Positions 53,701-63,100 of a stretch of DNA of 64,000 nucleotides are shown here, in pieces. The number at the start of each line of letters is the position of its first letter. Position 1 is the first letter of the stretch. The notes beneath the pieces were generated by a model, which saw nothing but the letters and a program-made list of their open reading frames with translations, had not been told where the DNA came from and ran no database searches. This stretch comes from Diplonema papillatum (taxonomy: Eukaryota; Euglenozoa; Diplonemea; Diplonemida; Diplonemidae). A program made the position numbers and the translations under genes. The stretch lies in contig JAPJBO010000250.1 in assembly GCA_030068145.1 (NCBI GenBank), positions 62,001 through 126,000 of the forward strand, given 5' to 3'.

Positions 53701-53935
53701 GACCGGAAAGGTGTTGGACTTTTGGGGGGTTTAAAAAATCTTTGGACTTTTCTCCGGCCAACCAACATTTTTCGTGTCGAACAAATGCAATTTGTCAAGA
53801 ACAAAAAGCTTGAAAAACAGATCGATGGCAGCGTACTATCCTCACTCCCGTTAGATGAACAAAACAGGTTTGAAGGAAGTGCGCACAAACAAAGTAAGCA
53901 AATGTTGCCCTATATTTTCATGATGATGAAAGAAT

Positions 53936-54260
53936 GATGTACCTGTCTCGGTCTCTGCGGGGAGGAGTTGGAGCCCCCCAAGGCGAGGCGCGGGATGACT
54001 GGGCTGTGCACGCTGGAGCGCTTCGCGAGCCCCACGGCCGGCCTCCGGTGCGCCGGCGACGACACGACGCCGGTCGCGCTGCGCACCGCGGCCGGCGGCC
54101 CCCCCGCCGCCGCCGCCTGCGCTGCCGCGGCGCGTGTTCGACGCGGCCCGCGGCGGAGATGAGAACCCGGTCGTGGACCTCGGGACCAGGTTCAGCGACT
54201 TCCGCGTCGCGGTGCCCTCCGATTAGCTCGCTGTACGCCCGCCTCTCGTAGGGTACGGTC
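53936..54260 (-). pseudogene. Duplicate of the UVR-gene 3' end, copy 2
   Basis: Begins 678 bp before the equivalent point of the intact gene (53936 versus 54614). The intervening block (TTTTGCCGGAGAA, GGACCGGAAAGGTGTTGG, CTCCGGCCAACCAACAT) is duplicated too at 53685 and 54360. The exon end, stop and downstream sequence were therefore duplicated together. Confidence 0.7.
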
Positions 54261-54587
54261 ACTGTCTAGTCTCAAAACTCATCATCCGCAACGACTGCTC
54301 TTTAGTCGACGGCTACTCGACTCCTTTGGCTTCAGTTCACAAGGCATCCAGCGAGACTAGTTTTGCCGGAGAAATACTTGGACCGGAAAGGTTTTGGACT
54401 TTTGGGGGGTTTAAAAAATCTTTGGACTTTTCTCCGGCCAACCAACATTTTTCGTGTCGAACAAATGCAATTTGTCAAGAACAAAAAGCTCGAAAAACAG
54501 ATCGATGGCAGCGTACTATCCTCACCCGTTAGATGAACAAGACAGGTTTGAAGGAAGTGCGCACAAACAAAGTGAGCGAATGTTGCC

Positions 54588-55550
54588 CTAAATTTTCATG
54601 ATGATGAAAGAATGGTGTACCTGTCTCGGTCTCTGCGGGGAGGAGTTGGAGCCCCCCAAGGCGAGGCGCGGGATGACTGGGCTGTGCACGCTGGAGCGCT
54701 TCGCGAGCCCCACGGCCGGCCTCCGGTGCGCCGGCGACGACACGACGGCGGTCGCGCTGCGCACCGCGGCCGGCGGCCCCCCGCCGCCGCCGCCGCCGCC
54801 GCCGCCTGCGCTGCCGCGGCGCGTGTTCGACGCGGCCCGCGGCGGAGACGAGAACCCGGTCGTGGTCCTCGGGACCAGGTTCAGCGACTTCCGCGTCGGG
54901 ACCGCCGGCTTTCGGAGGATCGGCGACTGCGACCGCTGGGTGGCCGCGAGGGGCTTCGAGGAGGCGAGCGAGCTGCGGCGGTTGAACAGACTCGGGACGG
55001 ACGCACGGCGGCCGGTGTTGACTGGAGACGCGGTGCTTGACCGCGCGCTTGATTTCGTGTACGGGGTGGCGAGGGATTTGTCGGATCGCGCGGAGGGGAT
55101 GGCGTTCGAGAGGCGCGCTGTGTCCGTTGGAGAGCAGCGGGAGGAGTTCTGCCGGGTGGACGTCGTGGTGTCGGCTCGGGAGGAGTCCTGCCAGACGGAG
55201 TCGCACAGCGACGAGTTGGCCCGCGGGGAGAAGTCGCCAGAGGCGACGCTGGAGCGCCGCCTGTTGATGTTCCGGATCTTCTGCTGGATGACGGTCGCTT
55301 CGCTGAAGTCCTCCCGCCCGACGGCGTCATCCTGCGCCGCGTAGAGCATCTCCATCACCTGCGGCGTGATCGCACCCTGCTTCAGCGCTTCTATCTCGTC
55401 TTGGATGGCCTGCGCCGTGAAAAAATCGTTCCGCCCGACCGCCGCCGCCTTCGCCCTCTGCAGCGCGGTTAGCTGGCTCACCCCCTGCGGCTTCATCCCG
55501 TGGTTATGCCCCACCCCCTGGCTGCCCCGCATCGGCGCCACCGCCATCAT
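54588..55550 (-). CDS. Protein with two UVR-like motifs
   Basis: Open frame of 320 codons. Residues ~27-57 (LQRAKAAAVGRNDFFTAQAI, then QDEIEALK) and ~67-97 (LYAAQDDAVGREDFSEATVI, then QQKIRNI) are two coiled helical UVR-type motifs, the pattern A-V-x-R-x-D-F-x-x-A-x-x-I-x-x-x-I. Such motifs mediate protein-protein contacts in UvrB/UvrC and in several eukaryotic scaffold proteins. The rest is Ser/Arg-rich with a Gly run of ten and ends VHHSFIIMKI. There is no nuclease or helicase domain, so it is not a repair enzyme by itself. The start is the first Met in a region without closer alternatives. The 3' end is triplicated downstream. Confidence 0.6.
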   Translation of the reverse strand: MMAVAPMRGSQGVGHNHGMKPQGVSQLTALQRAKAAAVGRNDFFTAQAIQDEIEALKQGAITPQVMEMLYAAQDDAVGREDFSEATVIQQKIRNINRRRSSVASGDFSPRANSSLCDSVWQDSSRADTTTSTRQNSSRCSPTDTARLSNAIPSARSDKSLATPYTKSSARSSTASPVNTGRRASVPSLFNRRSSLASSKPLAATQRSQSPILRKPAVPTRKSLNLVPRTTTGFSSPPRAASNTRRGSAGGGGGGGGGGPPAAVRSATAVVSSPAHRRPAVGLAKRSSVHSPVIPRLALGGSNSSPQRPRQVHHSFIIMKI

Positions 55551-55792
55551 CCCCGGCCTCCCCGGACTCGTGACGGCGACCCTTTTTCCTTTTCGTCGCC
55601 CCTCGTGCGCCCCCGCAGCAAAGAAAAAAAAAACGGGAGAGGGGCCGCGGGTGTTTTGGGGGTGTTTTGTGTTAAGAGTGCAAGTTTTGTTTATTTTTTT
55701 GTTTTGCTTTTTTTTTGAACTTCTTGTTTTGACAGCTTGTTGTTTCCTGTGGAAAGATAATATGGCACTTTCTCGTGCGGGTGCGTGTGTTA

Positions 55793-56502
55793 CAGGGGGG
55801 GGCTAAATACAATTGTGCACAATTGTATTCCAAAGCACGCACGCCAATCCATGCCCCGGCAGAACTTGACAGTTGTTGAATAGAATTGTCTTGGAATACA
55901 ATTGTTTCTACAGAAGTCGCCTTGTCACGCGGCCAAGACGGAGACAGTCCGGCCAAGCTGCACGAGCCGATTCGTCCAAGCCTACCAAGGGCGCCAAAGC
56001 GCCAAAGCGCCACCTACAAACGCTCCGCCGACGAATGCGCCGCCTTCCAAAATCACTCTACTTCTCCACTGATTTTGCGCAATCTTCTACGGCCGGGCCG
56101 CAGCAGTAGATCTCGAAATAGTCGGCGACGCCACAGCACTGGGCGTCGCCCTTCGCCACCGCCGACCACTTACGACAAACCATGACCCGGCAGGGACGTC
56201 ACGCTACTTAGTACGCTTGCGCAGTGACTCGTAATAGCCTACAAAGGTTTCACAACAGTCACTGACAACTTGACAAACGTGACCACCGGTCTCCAGTCTA
56301 CCGGAGTCCAGACCGGTTGTGGAGGGTCCACGATTAGAAACCGTGTGCACAATTGTATTCCAAGGCAACTGCACCAAAACCAACTGTGTTCCAACACAAT
56401 TCTATTCAGCTGGACGGACTCTGAAACCGGCCAAAAAAAAAAAAGACAACTGTATTCAAAGGACACAATTGTATTCCAAGACAATGTATTTAGCCCCCCC
56501 CT
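55793..56502. mobile_element. Non-autonomous DNA transposon with TTA duplication (710 bp)
   Basis: The left end CAGGGGGGGGCTAAATAC and right end GTATTTAGCCCCCCCCT are inverted, flanked by TTA at 55790-55792 and 56503-56505. Sub-terminal GGAATACAATTGT words recur in both orientations (55818, 55893, 56345, 56465). No transposase. TWA duplications are typical of the PIF/Harbinger superfamily, which is an inference here. Confidence 0.75.
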
Positions 56503-56578
56503 TTAACAATGGACTTTTCAAGGCAAACCTGGGTCATACTCAAAAGGGGGTTTCGTAGGTCAAAATGGGAACCGAGGG

Positions 56579-56618
56579 GCGCATTTGAAAGATTTCGTGG
56601 CAGATCTTTCAAATGCGC
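56579..56618. repeat. Perfect 15-bp stem hairpin
   Basis: GCGCATTTGAAAGAT (56579-56593) and ATCTTTCAAATGCGC (56604-56618) with a 10-nt loop TTCGTGGCAG. No T-run follows, so it is not a bacterial-type terminator. Confidence 0.85.
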
Positions 56619-56814
56619 ACCTCGACGCTGAACGAATATACATGGAAGCGACCCAGAACGGGCACCTGTGGCTCTTGCAGATACCCGCGAATTAACTTAA
56701 ATACGGCGTAGTTCGTCCGTTTAACGTGGCCCCCCTCGTAGCGAGAGGGGTGCGTGTGTGTGCGTGTTTTCAGGTAACGGCTGAATCGAGGTACAGCCCA
56801 CTTGCCACTTTCAC

Positions 56815-56910
56815 CGTCGGCTTTGAGTTTCCGACACGCTGCTTTTGGGGACGGATAGACCGTGGGAGGTTGTCAGCTTCTCCATCCGGCACTCGGCTCA
56901 AGACTTCTGT
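56815..56910. repeat. Inverted scrap of the 46.6-47.1 kb duplicated unit
   Basis: GTCGGCTTTGAGTTTCC and GAGGTTGTCAGCTTCTCC are the inverse of the sequence joined to the C2 exon fragments near 46735-46820 and 47030-47120. 56911-57500 holds no supportable gene except a weak splice-donor-palindrome repeat at 57180-57280. Confidence 0.6.
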
Positions 56911-57525
56911 TTTCTTCGCTGCGCGGGGTATTCGGCCGTGCTACAGCTGAATGTCGTTACACCGGCGGCACATCTCACCCCAGGATAAGGCAAACTCTCT
57001 CTGTTCAATGAACTTGGCCTGGCTGTTCCCAACTCCTGGTGTAAACACCCATCATGGTCGCGCAGTCGCCACCTGGGTCACAGTTTTGATTCCTGTTCCG
57101 AGACTCGCTCGCACGGGGAAGTGGCGCGAGTCACTCGCCGCCAAGCATTCTGCAATGCTGACGACTGCTACCCGTGTGTGTGCACACTAGCGGTTCTTAC
57201 CCTGTTCTGGTAAGTTGCACGTTGTGACTTACATGCTGCCAACTATGGAATATTAGTCCAAAAATACTTGTTGTTGTTAACTCTTTACGGACGGGTGGTA
57301 TACATTTATGTCGAAATTGGAAGACTCAACATGTGCTCGGCCAGCGCGCCTCCAGGACGAAGAAATAGATGCTGTGTAGATGGGTAACGATACCGCTCCA
57401 ATGATCCCCCCCAGGTCTTTTGAGTGTGTCCTGAGGATCTCCCAACAGCTTTCTTGGCCCCGGACAGCCCCCCTCCCTTCCTCCCTAAGTTTTAGTAAGG
57501 GATTGCAAAAGTACTATCGTAAGTG

Positions 57526-59553
57526 CAAGGGCGGGTCCTGCTGGACATGCGACGGGCCGAGCGGCACCATGTGTTGCGGGGGCAGCTGCGACAGTCCGCC
57601 TGGACGCAACTTGCTGCGGAGCGCCCGTCCTATGACGGGGTGCAGCACGGTGTAGACTACGTGCGCACCAACGAGGAACGCCGCCGGGCGACGGCGAGTG
57701 CTGCGCTGCGGAAGGCCCTCACGACCATCCTGGCCGGCGGCGTCTACTACGCAACGCGCTGGGGGCGCGGCGCCGGCAACGGAGACCGCCGGGGCGACTC
57801 CGGCGACGGCGGTGACGGTTCGGCCGCGTCCCCCGCCTCCTCCTCCTCCTCTGCTGAGGGGTCCTCCGGGCCCTCCTCCGGCGGCGAAGACGATCGGACC
57901 GCATCAGCTGATGCTTTCGACGAGGTGACCTCGAGCAGCGAAAGCGCTCCCCGGGCCCGTGGCCGTGACTGCCCCGACTGCGAGCTGCGGGTCCCCGACA
58001 CCGCGGAGCACCTGTGGTGGGCATGCCCCGCGTACGGCAACATCCGGAGAATGGACTGCTTCGCGGCCCTCATACGGGCTGACCGCTCGCGCTGGCCCTC
58101 CTGCACCCGGGTGCACGGTGTCATCACCGTGGGACTGGATATTGATGCCACGGCCCTGCATCGCATGATGGGAACGATCCTTGCAGCCAGGACTGAGGCG
58201 AGCCTTGCGCGCTGGAAGTCCGCGCCGGTGACCCACGCCTGGGTGCTCGCCGCCTCCACACAGGCGACCGCCCACAGATTTCGGTACAACGACCTACCGG
58301 ATGCGCCGCGGAAATGGAACTTTGGCGCCCCGATGATGCGCGCTCTGAAGGGCTGGTTGGCGGCGCTGCGGTGGACCACCTTTGAAGGGGTCTCCAATAT
58401 CGAGCTCGCTCTGGACTTCGAGCTGTTCACAGGGATGGATGTCAAGCACTGCCCCAAGAGGCCGAAGGTTCAGCGCCCCGCTGGCCCCGTATCGGTGGCC
58501 GAACGGGGTCAGCGGCTAGGAGCGATGCTCGCAGTGCTGTGCCGCCTATGCGAGACTCTGAAGCTGCCCTCGCCGCTGCCGACGGCGAGACTGGAGAGGG
58601 TGAAGAGCCTCCACACGCTCGGTGTGCCGCGGGTGATTGGCGGGCTGCAAGTACGTCCCGTCTTCGCGGCGGGCGCGGAAACGGCGGCTGTCCTGGAGGC
58701 CTGTGCCACGCGTGCCCTGCCCGTCGGTGGGCTGACAAGCCAAGTGTGGGGTAGGGACGTGTTCCCGCAGTACGACTCGGCTCTACGCGCTGAGCGCGCT
58801 CAGCAGTGGGAGGTGCGGAGGCCGGTGCTGACACGCTCTGCGCACCCAGTGCTGGTGCCCGCGTCGCAGGCCATGACGCGAGGGCGTTTTCAGGTCTGCG
58901 ACAAGTGCGCGAAGAAGAAGTGTCCGTTGTGCGCCTCGAGCTCACAGCGCACGCCGGAGCAGTGTTGCCGGGACCACCACGAGCCCGGTGACGGTGTCCT
59001 CACGCAATGCTGCGGAGCGCACCACCTGACGCGTTGCGGCGGCTGCGCCAATGCCTCCGTGTGCTGCCGGAGTGGCCACCACCGGGCGGGAGACCGGCCG
59101 GACGACGCCGACGACGAGAACGAGGCACCTGCACCTCCGGCGGGACCTCAACCGGCACCGGCAGCGCCCCGACGCGGGCTCCGACGCAAACGCGGGGAGA
59201 CGAGCGAGGAATCCTCCGGCTCCGGCCAGGGAGACTCACCAACGATCGATCGCGCTGCGCCGCTACGGCGGCGTGCTGCGGAGGACCCTTCCGTCCCACG
59301 CACCCCCCCAGCGCGGCGGCGCCGACGCACTCAACTGCCAACGCCGCAACTCCGGGCCAACACCCCCGCCCGACGAACGCCGCCCAATGCGCAGCCCCCG
59401 GCTGCGTCCATCCGACGCGCGAACCGACGCAAACGCGAGGAAAGGAGCGAAGGGTCGTCCAACGATGGCTCCGGCCGGGAGGCCACAATGACACCCACTC
59501 GTAGGCCGCCTCCGCGGCGACGTAACAGACGCGTTCCATCTGCTGTGACGTAG
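57526..59553 (+). CDS. Non-LTR retrotransposon polyprotein, post-RT C-terminal part
   Basis: The frame opens right after a TAA at 57520 and runs 676 codons to TAG at 59551, without a convincing start, so the copy is 5'-truncated. Landmarks (counting from 57523): CPDC..H....C at residues 150-168, the CCHC finger that follows RT in R2-like and related elements; ELALDFELFTGMDV (~302); LGVPRVIGGLQVRPVFAAG (~372); DVFPQYD (~413); a Cys/His-rich block (CDKCAKKKCPLC, QCCGAHH, CGGCANASVCC; 458-520); then a Ser/Arg/Lys-rich tail with two RRKR..SEESS-type segments. The order LALDFE..RPxFAAG is shared with the pol at 60.1 kb. RT itself is missing. The tail would suit nucleic-acid binding. Confidence 0.75.
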   Translation, partial: QGRVLLDMRRAERHHVLRGQLRQSAWTQLAAERPSYDGVQHGVDYVRTNEERRRATASAALRKALTTILAGGVYYATRWGRGAGNGDRRGDSGDGGDGSAASPASSSSSAEGSSGPSSGGEDDRTASADAFDEVTSSSESAPRARGRDCPDCELRVPDTAEHLWWACPAYGNIRRMDCFAALIRADRSRWPSCTRVHGVITVGLDIDATALHRMMGTILAARTEASLARWKSAPVTHAWVLAASTQATAHRFRYNDLPDAPRKWNFGAPMMRALKGWLAALRWTTFEGVSNIELALDFELFTGMDVKHCPKRPKVQRPAGPVSVAERGQRLGAMLAVLCRLCETLKLPSPLPTARLERVKSLHTLGVPRVIGGLQVRPVFAAGAETAAVLEACATRALPVGGLTSQVWGRDVFPQYDSALRAERAQQWEVRRPVLTRSAHPVLVPASQAMTRGRFQVCDKCAKKKCPLCASSSQRTPEQCCRDHHEPGDGVLTQCCGAHHLTRCGGCANASVCCRSGHHRAGDRPDDADDENEAPAPPAGPQPAPAAPRRGLRRKRGETSEESSGSGQGDSPTIDRAAPLRRRAAEDPSVPRTPPARRRRRTQLPTPQLRANTPARRTPPNAQPPAASIRRANRRKREERSEGSSNDGSGREATMTPTRRPPPRRRNRRVPSAVT

Positions 59554-59562
59554 ACACGGAGT

Positions 59563-59689
59563 GTGCATAGTGCGTTGCTCAGGGTAGTCGAAGGCCTGAC
59601 AATCACACTAATGCAACAAATTTACACATACTATCGTCCCTCGGGACTACTGACAGGCCTTCTACTACCCTGAGCAGCGCACTGTGCAC
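59563..59689. repeat. 36-bp arm hairpin just after the retrotransposon stop
   Basis: Arms 59563-59598 and 59654-59689 pair at 33 of 36 positions (ends GTGCATAGTGCG and CGCACTGTGCAC), with an inner GTCCC-TCG-GGGAC hairpin. It lies 9 bp after the stop codon. Either a structured 3' untranslated region or a tiny fold-back insertion. Confidence 0.8.
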
Positions 59690-59800
59690 GGGTTGCCCAA
59701 TGTAGGCAAAAAACGAATCCTGGAGCAAAAAAACAGCAAAAAAACAAAAGAAAACAAAAAGAAAACAAAAAAGCACAAACGAAACAAAAAAACAAGGCCC
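59690..59800 (+). other. A-rich 3' tail of the 57.5-kb element
   Basis: AAAAAAACAGCAAAAAAACA and similar for about 100 bp, following the hairpin, consistent with the end of a retrotransposed transcript. 59801-60060 shows no gene. Confidence 0.5.
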
Positions 59801-60061
59801 TCCTGATGAACCCAAATACTCGTGCACACGCCCGGTCGAACCTTGCTACACCGCACCTAAGCTACCAAAAACGCCCAGCTCTTCACATCCTGCCTGCCAA
59901 GACCATTCAGCTACTGCTCAACAATCCTGATAATTCTGCAGACTGCTTCAAAAGCTTCTGATAAGTACTCGAAATGCCACCTCACCAGACCGCTGGCCTG
60001 CACGTGGAAGACCCTGGCTCACCCGAGCCAGCAAGAGTGCACCAGCAGACCACCAGGGCAA

Positions 60062-60146
60062 AAAAACAGAGAGAGAGAGAGACGAGTTAGAGTGCAGGGA
60101 CCATCTCTCCGGGGAGTTTCCGGTCTCCTCACTTCTCTTCGCACTG
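60062..60146 (-). mobile_element. 3' untranslated end of the non-LTR element, at a (GA)n tract
   Basis: CAGAGAGAGAGAGAGACGAG at 60066-60086 marks the 3' boundary. The adjacent GTTAGAGTGCAGGGACCATC and the 3' part of the frame are shared with 49838-50217, but sequence beyond the GA tract differs between the two loci. Confidence 0.8.
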
Positions 60147-63100
60147 CTACGGCGGGCGTAAGTCGCTCCGGAGGCGCGCTGCAGGTTGCGGCTCTGCTAC
60201 AGTGAGTGGCGGCACCGGAGTTGGTGCTGCAGCGGGCGCTCTGGCCGGCGGGCGAGCTCGTCTCGCGGGGGATCGCCGCCTTGTAACGCTGCGGGCCCTC
60301 TTCTGCCTCGCGACTGCGCGGCCTACGGCGGCGGCTAACACCTTGATGGGAAACTTCAGCTTCCATTGAGCGAAGGCTACGTCCTGAGGGTACACGGGTT
60401 TGGCGTCATTCCAGCTGTCTTTGGAGCAAACTGCTACTATGCCGTTTAACATCGCCTCTGTCCTCCGTCCAGCCGCAAAACGTGGACGGTGTGTGAATCC
60501 CGGCATTGCCGGCGCACCCAGACAGCGTAAAGAGCATACACCCTGACGCCACTTCCCGGGGAAGGCTGAGGCCCCCGTGTCAGCAAAGCTTAGGTCGTTG
60601 ATGGCTCGTGTTAGATATCCTATCTGCAACCCTTTTTCGGCAAACGTTTCCCCAGGCAGCTTGGATCGCGTGTAGGCCTCAAAATCCAAAGCGAGTTCCA
60701 CGCCGGTCGTAGGGAGAGGGGGGGTGTTGACCCAACGTAGATTCCTTAGCCAGTAGACTAGCGTCGCCGCGAAGCGCGTCCCGATCTGCTTCGTGAGGAG
60801 CTCACGGCTGTCCCTTGCCAGCTCAACGTCATATCTCCCTGCCGCGGCGGAGGCAAGCTCCCAGGGGCGCGTCGTCGCGATATTACGCTGCGCTTGCGCC
60901 ATCTCGATGGAGATGGTCCCGATCAGCTTCTGGACCCTCTCCACGAGTACCGGCGGGGTTCCGATGGGGGGAATCCCCCGTGTGCTCAGGCATAGGGGCA
61001 TATTCTGTGCCGCCACTCCTGCGACGTCGAGTCGGCAACGTAGATTGACCCACCTGCCCCCCGGTCCCGGGCATTCCCAGAAATAGTGCAGCAGGGTCCC
61101 CGGCGTCCCACCGTCGCAGAACTCGCATACGCCGTCATCCGTTCCCCATTTTCTGTTGCACCACTCGCGAGAGTACACCGCTCCTGCGATGCATTTGCGG
61201 ATTGCAAAGCTGAGCCTGTCCTCCGTCGCGCGGTTCTGCCACAGTCTGTTCAGCAGGCGCACATCCACCCCCCTCTCGATACCCGAGTAGCCTTGCCTTT
61301 GTGTCGTCAGGTAGCGCCACGCTCGAAGACGCAGGCCCTCACGGACGAAGTGCAGTGTCTCCTTCCCGGAAAAAGGCACGGTCGCACCTTCGAACGATAG
61401 CAACTCGAAACTGTGCCGCTTCGCCGGCAGGAAACGTATCTCTCGAAGGAGATTGGATATCAGCCCGACGGGGCCCTTTAAGGAGGCGTCAGCCCCGGAT
61501 ACAAGAAGGGCATCCATTCGCAGCCGAAACCTCTCCTTCTGGTATTGCTTCGCGGCGGTGCGGAGTGAGCTGTACCCGGAGGCGCATGCCGGATCGCACA
61601 AGTGCGCCTTCGCAACAAGGGTAAGTGTCGCGAGGGGGCTCTTCGCCCGATTTGAGCGAGGAATCAAGCAGGCGGAGAGAGCCGTGCGAAGGACGGAGTT
61701 GTTCGCAAAGCCACCGGCCGAGTTGGCGCAGTAGGCCGCGCCGTAGTGCGCGGATGCCGCGATCGTCTGCATGACGCGGAACTTGGTGCGCGGCTTCAGT
61801 GGCGACGCTTCCAGCCTGGCTGCGGCTTCCACGGTCGCGTCAGACCTACCGTTGTCCACAGGCCCTTCTGTGCCCAGGGGAACGCCCAGAACCTTAACGG
61901 TCTTCACCGACTTCACCGCCTTGCCTCCAACCTCGAGACGGGGGCCTTTTTCCGACGTCGAGAAGGAGGCACACTTGCCTTCGTTGAGAGCGAGGCCGGT
62001 CAGACTCCCGAATATCGCGGTGACTTCTATTCCTTCCTGGAGCAGCTTCGCGAGTCGCGAGAGGAGGTACAAGTCATCAGCAAAGGACTTCGGACTCACT
62101 CGTGCCCGGCTGACCAGGGCTTTCGAGAGCACGGACAGAAGGGCGTTGATCAGGACCACGGAGATAGGGCAGCCTTGGAGGATGCCGTTCGTGACCTTGA
62201 ATTCATCGCCCACTCCCAGCGGGTACTTAAAACGACGTCTGAGGTACTTATAGACGTGGCGCAGCGGCGCCAGCACACGCTCATGCAGCCCCAGAGCCTC
62301 AACTAGGTCGAGTACCAAACCTTGTGGAACGCGGTCAAAACATTTCGCAAAGTCGAGCGCGATCCCATGTAGCGGCGTTCCGTTAATAAGGGATTCCTCT
62401 ATCGACAGCGCGATGTCCATGACGACGTCGTCGCAGGAGTGGCCTTTCCGGAAGCCATGTTGAGACTCGTGTATCCACTGCTCTTGCCAGACAAGAACCT
62501 CCTGCAGACGCACACTAGCCCAAAGACGATAAACGACACTGGAGACGGTGATGGGCCGCAGCTTCAGGGGGTCATCTCCTTCTCCCTTGGGAATCAGGGT
62601 GACTAGCGCGTCTAGAACCCCGTCGGGCCATAGGCCCGTCTCCTCGACTTCGTTCAGTACTGCAGCAAACCCTTCCAGGATTGTGTCCGGCAGGGCCGCA
62701 ACTTCTCGCATGCGCCAGCCGTCCACGCCGCATGACGATTGCACACCTTTCTTCCTCGCTATCGACCGTAGGCGGTCGGCCGTGATGGGGCCCAGTTGGC
62801 ACGGGTGTTGCGCAATAAAGTCACCATATTCTCGCAGGAAGGGGGCGAACTCGGGTTCCTTTTTCCCGGCATACATGCGTAGCACGGGGTCCCACTTCCT
62901 CCTTACCGTCGCGTCAACTTCCACCAAGTTCGCCGTGAGTCGCCCGTCGCGACCGTTCGTAAAATAGAATGTCGGCGGCGCCTCCTTCTTCACCCAAGCA
63001 AAAGACTCCTTACCCAGAGGGTTACGGAGCTCGCGCTGACACCTTGCGATTTCCAGGTACCTCGAATTTAACGTAGTCTGGGCCAGGCTCTGGCACACGT

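Noticed and set aside
54598-55344. 248-codon plus frame over the UVR gene
   Set aside because: Antisense shadow; the opposite frame contains the two recognisable UVR motifs.
57370-57660. Upstream start for the 57.5-kb protein
   Set aside because: A TAA lies immediately before the open frame and the other frames are short; the copy is better read as 5'-truncated.
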